A stretch of 64,000 nucleotides of DNA from Fremontodendron californicum. Taxonomy: Eukaryota; Streptophyta; Magnoliopsida; Malvales; Malvaceae. Positions within the stretch are counted from its first letter, which is position 1. Each line of letters opens with the position of its first letter. The position numbers and the translations under genes were made by a program. Under the pieces are notes generated by a model. It did not search any database. It had not been told where the DNA came from and saw only the letters and a list, made by a program, of their open reading frames with translations. Below are positions 37,775-50,364 of the stretch, piece after piece. Where the stretch lies: assembly GCA_030761205.1 (NCBI GenBank), contig JAULJL010000002.1:40884814-40948813 (forward strand), read 5' to 3'.

Positions 37775-38225
37775 GACAATCCTGAGGACCAGATTATCAG
37801 AGCTGGACGATCTTGAGGACCGGAGTATCATAGTCAGACGATCCTGAGGACCGGGCGATCAGAGCGGGACGATTAGAGCGGGACGATCCAAAGGACTAGA
37901 ATATCAGAGCTAGACGGTCAGGGACCGGAGTATGCTCATCAGAGAAAAGACAAGAAGCCAGAAGTTTCTCGAAATCAGATGATCGAGAATTGTAATTATC
38001 GATGATAGATCGAGTCGCGGAAAGGGCTACCTGAAGCAGTGTGAGAGCCATCACGAGAACAGGTGAAAATGGCTACCTACTTACCTAAAGTAGTGTGAGA
38101 GCCATCACGAGAATAGGTGAAAAGGGCTACCTACTTGGAGTAGAGTGAGAGCCGTCACAAGAAGAAGTGAAAAGGGCTACCTACTATCAGAGTGAAAGCC
38201 ACCGCGAGAAGACAGAGCTAGACGG
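37775..38225 (+). repeat. Degenerate tandem repeats in the retrotransposon leader
   Basis: Two repeat types occur. The first, about 37780-37930, is built on variants of ATCAGAGC-GGACGATC-TGAGGACCGG. The second, about 38020-38210, has four copies of GGCTACCTACTT...GTGAGAGCCATCACGAGAA. They lie between the primer binding site and gag, where packaging signals are expected. Confidence 0.75.
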
Positions 38226-38376
38226 TCAGGGACCGGAGTACGCATATCGGAGAAAGACAGTCTGGGACTGTGAAGATTATTGGTCTGGGACCAAGACGAT
38301 CAGGGATCGTAGTTCGTGAGGATATAGAGACTGACAGAATACAACCTTGAGAAAAGTGAGGCACTCTCAAGTCAGA

Positions 38377-39846
38377 ATGGAAGATTTTTCAAGTCCGATT
38401 GGTAAGATCGAGAAGCTTAATAACAGCAATTATAATACATGGAGTATTCGCATGCAATTTTACATGCAAGGAGAAGATTTATGGGATATTGTTAACGGTG
38501 AAGATATAACACCACCAACCGATGTCGAAGAATTGAAGGAATGGAAGATCAAAGCCGGTAAGGCCATGTACGTGTTATCAGTCACCATTGAGGATGGTTT
38601 ATTACAACGCATCAAGGATGCAAAGACACCGAAGGAAGCCTGGGACACACTCACAATGCTGTTCGCGAGGAAAAATGATGCTAGGCTCCAACAATTGGAG
38701 AATGAACTCCTATCAATCTCGCAGCAAAATATGTCGGTAAGCGCATATTTCTCTAAAGTTAAAACTCTTTGTGATGAAATTTCAAAATTAGATCCAGAAA
38801 ATGCCATTACCGAAACGAGGATGAGAAGAATTATCATCCATGGCTTGCGACCTGAATACAACGGGATTGTTACTGCAACTCGTGGATGGAGCAAAGAACC
38901 AACTTTAACTGAGTTGGAAAATATCCTTGCAAATCAAGAGGCTTTAGATAACCAAATGTCTAAAGTCATGATAAAAGATTATGAGAAAGCCCTCTTTAGC
39001 AATAGAAGAGGTAAAGTTGCTATGAGGCAAGGAATAGAAGACATTGAAGTTCAAAACAAACAAGAAGCTTGGCAACGGAGGAGCTTTCAGCGAGGGGGAG
39101 CTCAAATTGTTCGAGATAGAGACGATAGCGAAAATGTGAGGTCTCATCGTCGAAACGTTCAGTGTTTCAAGTGTGGCAAGCTTGGCCACTATGCTCGAGA
39201 TTGTCGATATAGACAAGTGCAAGGCTATACAACAGTGTTCTCACGACAGGAGAATAACTATGAAGAAGAATGGGATTTTGAAACTGCATTTACTATTGAA
39301 GAATGCGAAGAACTCGTAGCTACTTGCACCACCGAGTTAGAAGAAAATGTTTATGATGACATGGAAGAAGAAATTGATTTTGAGAATACTCTTCCAAGAC
39401 AAGAGGTAATTGAAGGAACGTCAAAGGAAAAGAACGAGTCTCTATTTCAGCCACCAGAAAATATGTTTGAAGAAGAAAGGTTATTTCTAGAAGTCGAGAA
39501 GAAGCTTGCAGCTGATGTCAACATTGAGAAAGATGACAACGAGGTCATCGACACTGTTAAGACTTACAAAGGCGTGAAAGATATGAAGATCGATTGTGAA
39601 GTAAACAAACTAATAGTAGTTGACAAAGTTGGGTATACCAAAGTCAGAGACAGGCTGGCAGAGAAAATAAAGAAGAACAAAGATAGAAATAGTATTGAAG
39701 CAAAGACGGAAGTGAACAAGATCAGGAATCAAAAGAGAAGAGAGCAATCAACGATGGATGAAGCAGAACTAATGATGCTGATGAATTTCAAGAAGAGAAA
39801 GAAAAAGAGAAGATATTTAATGAGTCCAGAAGACAGCCTGAAATGA
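38377..39846 (+). CDS. Retrotransposon gag polyprotein (UBN2 type, CCHC zinc knuckle)
   Basis: 489 residues from the ATG at 38377; an open frame extends upstream to a TTG at 38347. The N-terminus (FSSPIGKIEKLNNSNYNTWSI) is the DUF4219-like start of copia gag. A UBN2-type capsid region follows (WDTLTMLFARKNDARLQQLENEL, ISQQNMSVSAYFSKVKTLCDE). The nucleocapsid zinc knuckle CFKCGKLGHYARDC lies at residues 263-276. The C-terminal 200 residues are highly charged (Glu/Lys-rich) and end in RKKKRRYLMSPEDSLK, with no protease motif. The frame stops about 30 bases before the polypurine tract, so pol is missing, not frameshifted. Confidence 0.93.
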   Translation: MEDFSSPIGKIEKLNNSNYNTWSIRMQFYMQGEDLWDIVNGEDITPPTDVEELKEWKIKAGKAMYVLSVTIEDGLLQRIKDAKTPKEAWDTLTMLFARKNDARLQQLENELLSISQQNMSVSAYFSKVKTLCDEISKLDPENAITETRMRRIIIHGLRPEYNGIVTATRGWSKEPTLTELENILANQEALDNQMSKVMIKDYEKALFSNRRGKVAMRQGIEDIEVQNKQEAWQRRSFQRGGAQIVRDRDDSENVRSHRRNVQCFKCGKLGHYARDCRYRQVQGYTTVFSRQENNYEEEWDFETAFTIEECEELVATCTTELEENVYDDMEEEIDFENTLPRQEVIEGTSKEKNESLFQPPENMFEEERLFLEVEKKLAADVNIEKDDNEVIDTVKTYKGVKDMKIDCEVNKLIVVDKVGYTKVRDRLAEKIKKNKDRNSIEAKTEVNKIRNQKRREQSTMDEAELMMLMNFKKRKKKRRYLMSPEDSLK

Positions 39847-39888
39847 CAACCAAGCCAGCATCAAGAGAGAGTAGTCGTTGAGGGGGAG

Positions 39889-40490
39889 TGTTGAAGTCAC
39901 ACCGACTACTCTAGCTTTGTCTAGAATTCTCTTTAAGCCGTCTTTGTTGAATTTTTCCTTAATCTTCTCTCTAGGCCTTTCTCATTCCAGATATCTCTTC
40001 ACTCTTCTTCTTTTGATAACCGACATACTAGAATGTTGAAAGTTGGTTTAGTAACCGACCTAACAAAGCTTATAAATAGAGATTGTGTGTGTTGTGTAAA
40101 AGGTGTGGTGGAGAGAAAATAAGAAAAGAAAAAGAAAGATGTTATAGGTAGAGAAAAATAGAATAAAGATGTGAGTGTATGGGGTTTGGTGTGGAGGTGA
40201 AGTAGAGAGAAAAAGAAAGAAAAAGACGTGAGTGATTAGGAAGATAAGGATGTGAGAAATATTAGAGTGTAAGGTATTGTATATGTGAGTGAATAGTAAA
40301 GTGAGAAAGAGTTTGTGTGAGGTTGTCTCTATTGTTAGTTGCTGTTCACACCAATTGTATTTGGTCTTTTCTCATATTAATAAAAGAGTTGTTTTTCGGA
40401 AGTTACTGTAGCATCCCGAGACATAGTTACTGTAGCAAATCGGTACTGTAGCACAAAACTACAATTGGTACCGAGAGTAAAAAATCAACA
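39889..40490 (+). repeat. Right LTR
   Basis: TGTTGAAGTC...ATCAACA, immediately after the polypurine tract and followed by the target duplication GTTTA. Confidence 0.95.
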
Positions 40491-40633
40491 GTTTAATCAT
40501 TACTTTTACTAAATTTGATTGCTGAACTACCTTCAATGCCATTATCATAATTCCCTTTAATTCCCCTTTAATTTGTTAAGCAATTTGGTCGTTGGTACTT
40601 GGTATTCATGAAAGTAACCCTGCAAGCAACTTA

Positions 40634-41024
40634 GGCCTAGTTTAGTATTGCTGTTGGAAAAAGTTTGGGTTGGAAAAAGTTCGAGTTGGAAAAAGTGTGT
40701 TTATAAAGTGTGGTGAAAAAGTGTGGTTTAAAAACTTTTAAATGTTTAGCATTGCTGTAAAAAAGTGTTGTTGGAAATTGAAATGTCAAAAAAAGATATG
40801 TTTAAAATAATAAAAGTGTAGTGATGTGAGGATAATAAAGTCATTTTATCCAAAAGCCAGCTTTTAAAGCTCAAAAGCTATATTTTTTGGCTTTTTGGTT
40901 TGGCTTTTCAAATCATGGTTTCAACAGCAGAAGCTAATTTTTTTTATCTGTTTAGCATTGCGTTTGCGGTGAAAAGCAACTTTTGACCTCAAAAGCTGTG
41001 CCAGAAGCAATGCTAAACGAGACC
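40634..41024. mobile_element. PIF/Harbinger-like MITE
   Basis: Left end GGCCTAGTTTAGTATTGCT, right end AGCAATGCTAAACGAGACC, with the 3-bp target duplication TTA on both sides (40631-40633 and 41025-41027). TTA duplications are typical of PIF/Harbinger elements. The interior has further TTTAGCATTGC copies, suggesting internal duplication or nesting. 391 bp, no transposase. Confidence 0.85.
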
Positions 41025-44000
41025 TTAAGAGGTCAGCATTTTGCTTTTGAGAATTCGCCGACTATCAGCATGTGCGATGTTGGACTTAGAGAGACTTCGT
41101 CAAGCTATATAAGCTAATCTTTTATGAAGAAAATGATAGCATAGAAGTATTATATGTGAGTTTGCTAAGCTCGGCTGGTTGGGGTGGAAAATCTAGATAA
41201 ACATAATAAATGAGAGATACAAAAATAGAAAAGGGTGAATTTTTAATTTTTAATTCATATGCAAAGTATTCAACTTAAAATCAATCAATCATGAAAATCT
41301 AATTAAGATTTAATATATGTACCACTTTAACGAGCCCTTTACGTGTAAGCTGAGGAAGAAACGAAATAAACCTGAACTGAATTCTGATATCGGGTTAAAC
41401 ATCCAACTTAACTTAAAATTAATTAACATCAAACTCGAGATTCAAAACAAGTGCGATAACATCTTTTTAACATCGTTTATTTGTATATATTTCTAAATTT
41501 TGGTAATGGATAATGGGAGGATAACATTGAAGTTTGAGCTGACAAAGGCACCTTCCATGAATTTACGTAGAACGTGGGGGTGGGACACTGGAGACAAATT
41601 ACTGCAGAATAAACATGCAGCCAACTGGAGACTTTGTATATCTGCAGATCCAACTCATTTTATGTAAATTGATGTGAAACTGAAAGACATGACCCCCTTT
41701 TTCATTAATCAACCTCTATTGGTACATGTGGAATTCTGTCCCCATCTTAATCAAAGGGGCTGCTTTATTGCTGTGAATGGAAATCCAATATATAGCTCTA
41801 ATTCATTTCCTTAAATCCTTTCCCATTTGGTTTAAATCATTTTTATTAGCTAAAACATGATGGCAGACAGTTTATTAATTGCAGTGAGTGATTACAAATA
41901 GAACCATAAGAAAATTAATGGATTTTGTTATTAAGTGCTTATAATTAACAATACTTATCAGCTTAACCAATACCTGCAGATTTTTCAAATTAATAGTTCA
42001 TTTGGAAATGAAGAGGGTAAAAGAATAGTAATTGGTATTTTATCTACATATGAAAGCATGGAGACCAAACCAGAGGAAGGTAAAGCATGAAGAGAGACAA
42101 TAGCTAGCTTTCTTTGTTTATGTGTTGGGCTTGGGGGGTCAACTTAGGCAAGTACTCTTCAGTCTGGCTGATCTATCACAGGCTTCTAGACTTTAAGAAA
42201 CCACATGTACCTGAGCCAGACATGCCTGATTTTTTTTTTTTTTTATCAAGCAAAATATTTTCAACTTTCAGATTGGTGAAGTACATTTAACTTATGGAAC
42301 TTCCATTCGGGTTTTCATGTTTTTCCAACTTTGATTATAAAAGTGAATGGAGTCAGTCAAGTGGGGGTAATTTATTTATTTTCTCTAAAATAATATTATT
42401 TATATAAACGTCCATATATGTGATACAAATAAATCTGAAAGAAGAAGAATTTGTAAGCTATATTCTTTATTTTTATTATTTATATATTCTCAATCAGGAC
42501 AAGTAAGACCCCTGAGAGACGGAGAGGAGCATGCGCAGGGCAATATGAAACAACACCAAAGCAATAATGGTGGGTTGAAAGATATTTTTGTGAGGAAGAA
42601 ATTCTCAAAATGGATTTAATTTAGCAGAAGATATGTATGAGGGAAGTTGCTAGCTAGAAGCAGTTATATGAAGAGCTGTGGATGTCAGTGGGTTTTTGTG
42701 GCTAAAAGAAAAAGAGGACCAGCTGCTAACCAGAGTCAGCTTTTGCTTTTAACTGGTCCATGTATGGAAAAGCAGTAACCATATCGGGAATCACATAAAC
42801 AAATGGCTCAATGATTTAATATATGCATGCATTGCCAGTTTTCCCTTATATATCGATCTCCCAAACACTGCCAAAGTGGGGGAGATAAGAGAGATTTATG
42901 CAGTCATGGATGGGTTAGTTTTTCATCTTCCTCAACCCTAACCCCACAAAAGCATGTTAGCTTTTAAGTTACTGTCTCCTTTAAACTTTGAAAAGAACAA
43001 AAAAAAGTTTAAAGCAGCAGCATTTCTTCTGGAAGAAAATGTCAACAAAAAATTGATTTCAATATGAGGTCAATGCTTAATTGTGCTTATAGATTTCGAG
43101 TGTTAGAAAGATTCAAGTCCAAATAATCGAACCATAAGGGTTGGGGGGGGATTGGGAATATTCAGAAGATTTTCTGCCATGAAAACGTGAAGATAAAACA
43201 GGTAAAATCAAGACTTGCCATTAATTTTGTTATAATTTTTTGTATTTTTTCACATGATATATAAGTATTATATAAATTTAAAAATGGGTATTTTAATTTA
43301 TGAGTAAATCAATTTATTTATAAATAAAATATTATAATAAACAATATCATATAAAAGTACAAATATTTAAAATAAAAATGATGATAAAAATAAAATACTT
43401 TTTCAGCCAAAATCTTAAGGAATTAAGATTTGGAATAACTGATTAAAAGATGTTAGTAGATTTACTATTAAGAAGGAAAAGAGAAATGGAATTTTGGAAA
43501 CGTGAGAATGATGTGTCAAATACAACAATTAATTAATATGGTAGGAGGATTTCTGAGGATTAGATCAGATCATTAATGTAGGAGGAAAGAGCATATCCCA
43601 ATAGTCAATTAATAAATAGATGACAATGAAATGGATAATGTTGTCTTTGCTCTTCTCATCGGTTCTCCCTCATTCATTTTTTTTAGATTTGATAATTTTG
43701 GATACAAATTGATTACATAACATAAATATATCAAAAAAAATTAAAACACGATATAATATAAAAAATAACATAAACACGTATAATACGGATGTATTAAAAT
43801 TTATATAACACAAAATCATTAACATATCAATTTTTTTTTATAAATATATAATATTTTAAAAATAATTATAATATAAAAAAATAATTCAAATACGATACAA
43901 ATATATGCATTATCAAATTTAATTTTTTCACTCTTTTTCTTGGTGTTGAAATCAAGCAATTGCAGCCGTTGGGGTTCTCTAGCTATATTTGTAGACACAA

Positions 44001-44214
44001 CACATCAATCACATTTTTGGGGTTCAAAGAAAAATAAAAGAGTGAAACTTTTTATTAAAACAAAGAAATCAAACTTTAAGGAAAATTGATTAAAGATAAA
44101 TATGTAAATATTAGAGAACGAATCTAATTTTATGATAATTCATATTTTAAAAAAGATAAAATAAAAAAATTTATTTAGATTAAAACCAAATTGATGTGTG
44201 AGAAATAACCAGAC

Positions 44215-44467
44215 TAGACCTGCTCATGGGCCGAGCCGCTGCCTATTTTCTTTTTCAAATTCTTTGTCCAGGTTCGGTAGGTCTGAATTACTGTTCATCA
44301 TATTAATTTTGGTTTTAATAATTAAAATTAAATAAAATAATATTATTATAATAAAAAAATACTGTTTCGGGCCGGACCGATCGAATAAAAAATATCCTGT
44401 TTAGGCTCGACTCAATACGAACAGGATCTGTTGAGTCGGACAAACTGTCCGGCCATGAGCAAGTCTA
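44215..44467. mobile_element. Probable MITE with TAGACYTGCTCATGG terminal repeats
   Basis: TAGACCTGCTCATGGGCCG at the left and CGGCCATGAGCAAGTCTA at the right are inverted repeats. The interior is rich in GGTTCGG/CCGGACCG motifs. No clear target duplication is visible. Confidence 0.6.
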
Positions 44468-45776
44468 ATGCTGAGAATGACATGAAACAATGTGAAAATC
44501 ATTCTGTCGGACTCAAAATGTATATTGGTCATCATGAACATCAACTACAGTTTTGCTAATTATTATCCCAAGAAAAAAAAATTGTTTTGCTTAATTAGCA
44601 TTGTTGAATATATAGTTTTCGAAGAATTAATAGGGAAACCAATTCTTGATTAATAATTTACCATTCGTAAAAATCTAGTTTAATTCAATGAAAGAATTAA
44701 TTCGTACCTGTATTTGAATGGGAAACATACATGCATCCATCTTTGCATTATTTAAACATTGACCTTATAAAATACTGATATTTATAAAAATATATAATTA
44801 ATAAAAATTAAATAATTATTAATTGATGTCTATAGACATTGTTAATCGGACTCTTGATATTATATGTTTACTTTTCTATTCACTTTTGATTATTTTTTTT
44901 TCCTTCTAGATTTAGTTAATGAGTAAAAAAATAGCAAAAAGATCAAAAGCAAATTTATCTAGAATGGCAGAACTCTCCTTCAGATGCTACTCCTCTTTGC
45001 TTAGAGTCTGTTAGTTATCACATTTGATTCAAAACCCATTTTCCTTCCCTAATTAGAAGTTTCTAATTTTACTCACTTGGCATGAAAGGAATGAAAAAAG
45101 AGAGTCAATAATGACCCAACAACAAGAACATTAATTTATATCTTAAATTCTTATTGGGTACATTAATTTCAAAACTTGAACAAAATTAGAACCTTGTGAT
45201 CGTACATTCTCTGACAACCCATGTTGCTGTGGATGCAGATTCTAATGTTTTTCTTACATGTCCTTCACTTGATTTGACTAAGGATCCAGTTTTCTGTTTC
45301 CATAGCTAAGCTAAGCTAGCAAAAGATTATTGATATTTAATTTCATAATTTGCATGGATTAAACAGTGAGAGAGAAAAATAGAAAAGAGAGATGGAGAGC
45401 TTGTAAAGTTAAATAAGGCTGATTATACTCTTGGCTTTCCTTAACATTCAACTTCTCTCACAGTAGTGTAACAATCCACAATCTGTGAGGAAACAAATTT
45501 TATACAAATTATTTAACCCAGAAAATTATATAATATTCTTGGGTCTAAGTTAGAGTCACTAGTGACTAATTAAACATAAAAAACCCAAATTGATGGGTTC
45601 AAAATAGTAGCAAAAAAACCCAAAAAAAAAAAAAAGAGGGATATCAAGAATCACAATGAAGAATGATGTTAAAAAAAGAGAAACTAGCTATACAATGATG
45701 CTATATATGCTTCTCTTGGCCATCTTTCTCCAAGGCAAACCGCTTCACTTCAGAAACTCTTTTGTTTTCCATATTT

Positions 45777-46094
45777 TCATCTAAGCATGGATGTGAGAGA
45801 GCGAAACACAACTTCTTCACAAGGGATAGTAAGGCCCATATCATGGTCAAACCCAAACTCTTCCTCAGCTCGTCGAAGCAAACATTGGAATTCAGGGTGA
45901 GTCAAGAATGAGATAGGGACAATGTATCTGCTTCTGTTTTCACCAACATAAACAGCAAAGTGACCTTTTGGTACGTCAACAGGGAGTACTCCATCTTCGT
46001 CATACCCATGTTTCTTGCCTAAGCTGGAACATCTCTTGAGAATTTGCTTCAGAACTGCTGTTTGAGGCAGTTTGGTTGATTTTCTGATTGCCAT
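45777..46094 (-). CDS. SAUR family auxin-responsive protein (SAUR50-like)
   Basis: An intronless 105-residue protein. The SAUR core begins at VDVPKGHFAVYVGENRSRYI, followed by VPISFLTHPEFQCLLRRAEEEFGFDHDMGLTIPCEEVVF. The short N-terminus (MAIRKSTKLPQTAVLKQILKRCSSLGKK) matches the SAUR50 type. An AT dinucleotide stretch lies just upstream of the ATG in the leader. Likely role: auxin-induced promotion of cell expansion through PP2C-D inhibition, by family knowledge only. Intact. Confidence 0.94.
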   Translation of the reverse strand: MAIRKSTKLPQTAVLKQILKRCSSLGKKHGYDEDGVLPVDVPKGHFAVYVGENRSRYIVPISFLTHPEFQCLLRRAEEEFGFDHDMGLTIPCEEVVFRSLTSMLR

Positions 46095-46904
46095 TGCTGA
46101 AAAAGAATATATATATATATTTTTGGTGGGTTTGAAAGCAAAGGGAAAGGAGGAGAGTTTGGGAGGGGATAAGAGAGTGAAGTATGGGAGGATTGGGAGG
46201 GGAGATATTGGAGGGGTATTTATTAATGGATAGTTGGGGAAGGAGAGAAAGGGTTAGAGGGCCTGAGGAAGGGTCATATGAGAGTGTGGGGGCAAAGCCG
46301 AAAGGACAAACCACTGGGTGTTTTGGGGTATGTGTTATATGTGCAAAGGACATGGTGGGAACCAAACCCCATTTCAATTTCTATTCTATGTTGGCCCTCC
46401 TAATGACAACATGACCCTCTCTCCCCATCTACTGATTTATCTAGCTCTAATATTGTTATCCGAGATTTAAATAACGATCACAAAGTAATGTTATAATCGT
46501 TATTTTACAGTTTTGATTTTTTTCGTTGTCAATATTTATCATTGATATTTACCGTAATCCATAATTAATTACAATAACATTTGTTACTTTCGCAATTACA
46601 ATAAACGTAATACGACAAAAAACGCATCCGTAACCGCGATTTAAATCCTTGGTTGTTATCTTCAAATATATTTTTTTTTTCCTTTGCTGTTTACAAGTTG
46701 ATAGCAGTAGCAATTTACGTTGCCATTCTGCTGCAGATCTGTACCTTTTTGGCCCCTTGTATATATTCATGTAATCACAATGGCTGTGGGAGGCAAAAGA
46801 CTTGGTTATATTTCTAGCAAGTAGTTTTGTTATTCTGATTTCCGATTGAGGTTTACGAGTTGGATTGCTCGTTTGATCTATGAGCTTGGTTCTGGACATA
46901 AATT

Positions 46905-47470
46905 TTTAAATTTTTGATATAATTTTATATAATTTTGATAATATTTATAATAGTTTTGCTAATTTTTGATATAATTTTAATAATTTTTGTAATTGTTTTG
47001 GTACTTTTGATATAATTTTGATAATTTTTGATATAATTTCGATATTTTTTATTTATTTATAATTCTAGTAATTTTTTAAATATAATTTTGGGGTCACCCT
47101 TGATATAATTGTGATCACATTTGATATAGTTTTGGTAACTTTTGATATAATTTTGATAATATTTATAATAATTTTTACAACTGTGATATAGTTTTAATAA
47201 CCTTTGATATTATTTTGGTAACCTTTGATATAATTGACAACTTTTAATATAATTTTGGTAACATTTTATATAATTCTAATAGTTTTTTATATAATTTTTT
47301 TTAACATTTGATATGATTTAGGTAACTTTTTAATAATCTTTAATATAATTTTGATAACCATTGATATAATTTTGATAATTTTTGAGATAATTTTGGTAAC
47401 ATTTGATATAATTTAGTAATAATTTTAATAACATTTGTAATAGTTTTGATAACTTTGATACAATTTTATA
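46905..47470. repeat. Degenerate AT-rich minisatellite
   Basis: Variants of TTTGATATAATTTTGGTAAC, about 20 bp each, recur some 25 times with substitutions and small indels. Confidence 0.88.
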
Positions 47471-49561
47471 CAAAAAAGAATATAATATATAGATTTATCA
47501 AAAAAGAAAAAATATCTAATAGTGAATTATGTATATTAAAATAAATAATATTAATTTATTATATCATTCACATACTTTGCAAGTGTAACATAAACTAGTA
47601 TATTAAAAAAAGTAAAGAGTAGAAGCAACATAGTGCTAAGGTCCACACTCAGCCGTTCTTTGTTTGTATTTGGAAAAATCGAACCGAAAAAAGTCGATTG
47701 GACCAATTCAATTAAGAACTGAAGGTCTAGTCGATTTGGTATGTAACTTAAAATAGGGTTTTTAACAAATTGATAAAAAATGATTAAATCGGTAAAAAAA
47801 TAATTTTAGGTTTATTCTATTATTTATTTATTTTTGTAAATAATGAGATTTAAAATTTTGACTTTTTCATTCTATATTAAAGATTATACTCTTAAATCAA
47901 ATACATATTTTTATTAAATATTTATTTGATATTAAAATTATTTTTCAGTTGAATTGATCGATTAAATCAATTGAACCGATTATTGAAATCCTCAATCCGG
48001 TTTTTTTAATCATTGGTTTTCAGGTTTTGCTCTGTTTAGGACCTTAGGTCTCCGGTAACTGTTCAAAGACTAGATTCTCTTATGATCACATCCTAGGTGA
48101 AATCATAGTAAGTTGGTTTAACTTCAGCTTTTTGCTATTTTATATTTGTTTTTCATGTTTTAAAAGGACAAGAATAGTTGAAATGAGGTTACTAAAAGGC
48201 TTCCTTTAATCCTAATACCAACTAGTCAATTACCAAGTTTTAGTCTTTTAGACCCCTCCTGTTAAAAAAGTTTCCCTGATAAAAAAAGCAAAGGGCTTGC
48301 CTAATTTATAATCTCTCTTATTAAGTTTTAATTAACTACTAAGCTGTATTATTATCTCTCTGTCTCTTTCTACCTGAAATCAGGGACCGATAATAAGTGT
48401 ACCGGAGAGTACAGCAGTTTTGTTGGTTTGGATTTTTCTGAATTGTTTTGGCTTTTGATTCTGTGGTCTGAGAGGCAGAAAAACACAACAATTCTTCACA
48501 GCATTGTCCGAAAGTTTTTGCAGAAACCCATGTGTTTTTTACTGCTAGATTTGCAGGTTTTGACCATACTTGCATTCTTTTTTTTTACATGGTCAGTACT
48601 CAGTTCAGTTAATCATATTTCATCAGAAAAATGGAAATTAATTAAGCCAAGCCAGCCAGGGCATAAAAACCCCTCTCTCTAACATTAGAACAGTGTTGGG
48701 TGCAGCTGGGAAAGAATGTCCCAAGGGCAGATGGGTTTGCATGTGGTTTAGCTGAAATCCCCTCCACCAAAATAGGAAAATATTTATCGTTTTAGAGACA
48801 TAAATTGCTATACTTCAAATGTGCACCACTGGTATCTTCCTAGCCTAGATTTATCTCAATGTTCTAAGGCTCGGAAAGTGATCCAAAAAGGCTAGATTTA
48901 ATGTCTTATACGGCAATGTCCTGCCTTTCATCTGTCTTCTCTTTTTGTTTTTTTCTCAGGCTAGACCCTTAAAAGTGTTCATGACAAAACAGATCATAAT
49001 AACCCAAACAAGGCACAAGAACAAACATAAGTACATTGGTTTAAAGGTCTTAATGGATATAAATGCCAACTGGAATTCCACTAAAATGCAACATATAGTT
49101 TCATTCCTCAACTTAATCTAAATCTATGGCCACATCTTCCTTATAATCTTAAAAAGTTGATCAACTGAAAATAAGGACGAAATCAAATTTTAGTACTAAT
49201 GGCATTCTTCTTTGAGATCCAGAAACTGAGTGAAAGTTGTTTTATGTTGACAGGGTGAGAAATTAATGCATGATTTACGGCGAAAACAAGGAACAAAAAA
49301 CAGCAAAAAAATTTACCCCCATAAGTCACCATCTATGAAAGAAACACTTGCATCAGTGCATGTTCTGTGAATGAAATTGGGTGGGAGAGAAAAGATGAAA
49401 AAAAAAAAAAAAAACAGGAGACAAGAAAGGCCCACCATTGCTCACCGAAATACGGTGCTCTGTTGAGCCAGGATAGGCTGAGACTTGAGAGGCATATTTT
49501 TTCTTTTATAGTTGAAAAAGACTTTGCCTTTTGTTTAGCACATGAAGGCCATGTTATCTTG

Positions 49562-49576
49562 CCCCCCCCCCCCCCC
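49562..49576. repeat. Poly-C homopolymer
   Basis: About 15 consecutive C residues, unusual in this AT-rich region. Confidence 0.9.
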
Positions 49577-49781
49577 AAGCTCTCCTCTAAAGACAACATA
49601 GTAAGGTCCTCTGAGATCATTCCCCAACTAATTCAAACAAAACACATACTTTTACCCTACCATCACTCAAAACTGTAAAATGCTCTCTTGGAATCTTTTA
49701 TCGGACCCTCAAAATTGTAAAAGGCATCAGTTCCCTAAGTCATGTTTCGTCCCTTCTACCAGCTGCATTTATTACTTGAAT

Positions 49782-49953
49782 CTATGTTACTCGGACTCAG
49801 GTGTGAGTGTCCAATACGAGTATATTCAATTTTTTAAAAAAGTTTTTCCATGTATTTAGAGGGTCATATCCTCATACCCATATCCGAATATGCATCGGAT
49901 ACGAGTGTCGGAGACGAGTACTTTAAGAAAAATAAAGAGTCGCAGCAACATAG
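49782..49953 (+). mobile_element. CTATGTT-family MITE, copy 7
   Basis: Begins CTATGTTACTCGGACTC and ends GAGTCGCAGCAACATAG. The flanks ACTTGAAT (49774-49781) and ACTTGAAC (49954-49961) match 7 of 8. Confidence 0.9.
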
Positions 49954-50364
49954 ACTTGAACTGATAAACTGATATATATTTGTAGTTAAGACTCATATAT
50001 TCCGAATGTATATTGACAGAATTATACACTTCAGTTCATCCCCTTGTTAGTTTAAGACTCACGATTACTTTCTTGCTAGTTAAACTAAATACTTTAAGTG
50101 AAAGAGATAATAATTCTTGTTTCCTTCATTTCTTGGTTACCCAACAAATTAAGTAACCATTTTCCATATTTTTCTACCTCATCTTTGGTGCCTAAATTTG
50201 AATCCGAAATCTCAGTCTTTTTATAAAGAAGAAACTGAAAGATAAAGAGTAGAGATAATCAAACAGGTAGGGGTTAATAATTAAGGACTTTATCCCAATT
50301 AACAGCTGAAAGGACAATGGAATAAACACTAGTACTTAAAATACTATTGTAAATAGTTATGTAC

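Larger units (their letters stand above)
37156..40490 (+). mobile_element. Gag-only LTR retrotransposon (TR-GAG-like, Ty1/copia-type gag)
   Basis: Two LTRs of about 602 bp start TGTTGAAGTC and end ATCAACA, with a perfect 5-bp target duplication GTTTA (37151-37155 and 40491-40495). The primer binding site TGGTATCAGAGC (37761-37772), complementary to initiator tRNA-Met, lies three bases past the left LTR. A polypurine tract (TTGAGGGGGAG, 39878-39888) abuts the right LTR. Between them is a 5' leader with degenerate repeats and one gag frame. Protease, integrase, reverse transcriptase and RNase H are absent, so the element must be moved in trans by a copia relative. Near-identical LTRs indicate a recent insertion. 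Confidence 0.95.
40496..45776. other. Gene-free spacer
   Basis: No gene is supported. It contains a Harbinger-type MITE (40634-41024), an ACACGA-type AT-rich repeat remnant (43690-43920) and a short inverted-repeat element (44215-44467). Confidence 0.45.

Noticed and set aside
38460..38894. 144-codon minus-strand frame
   Set aside because: It is the antisense shadow of the gag gene.
46905..47470. Regularly spaced repeats considered as a CRISPR array
   Set aside because: The repeats are contiguous and degenerate without unique spacers, and the host is a eukaryote.
48339..48682. Overlapping frames on both strands
   Set aside because: No motif, no supporting splice structure; ordinary spacer.
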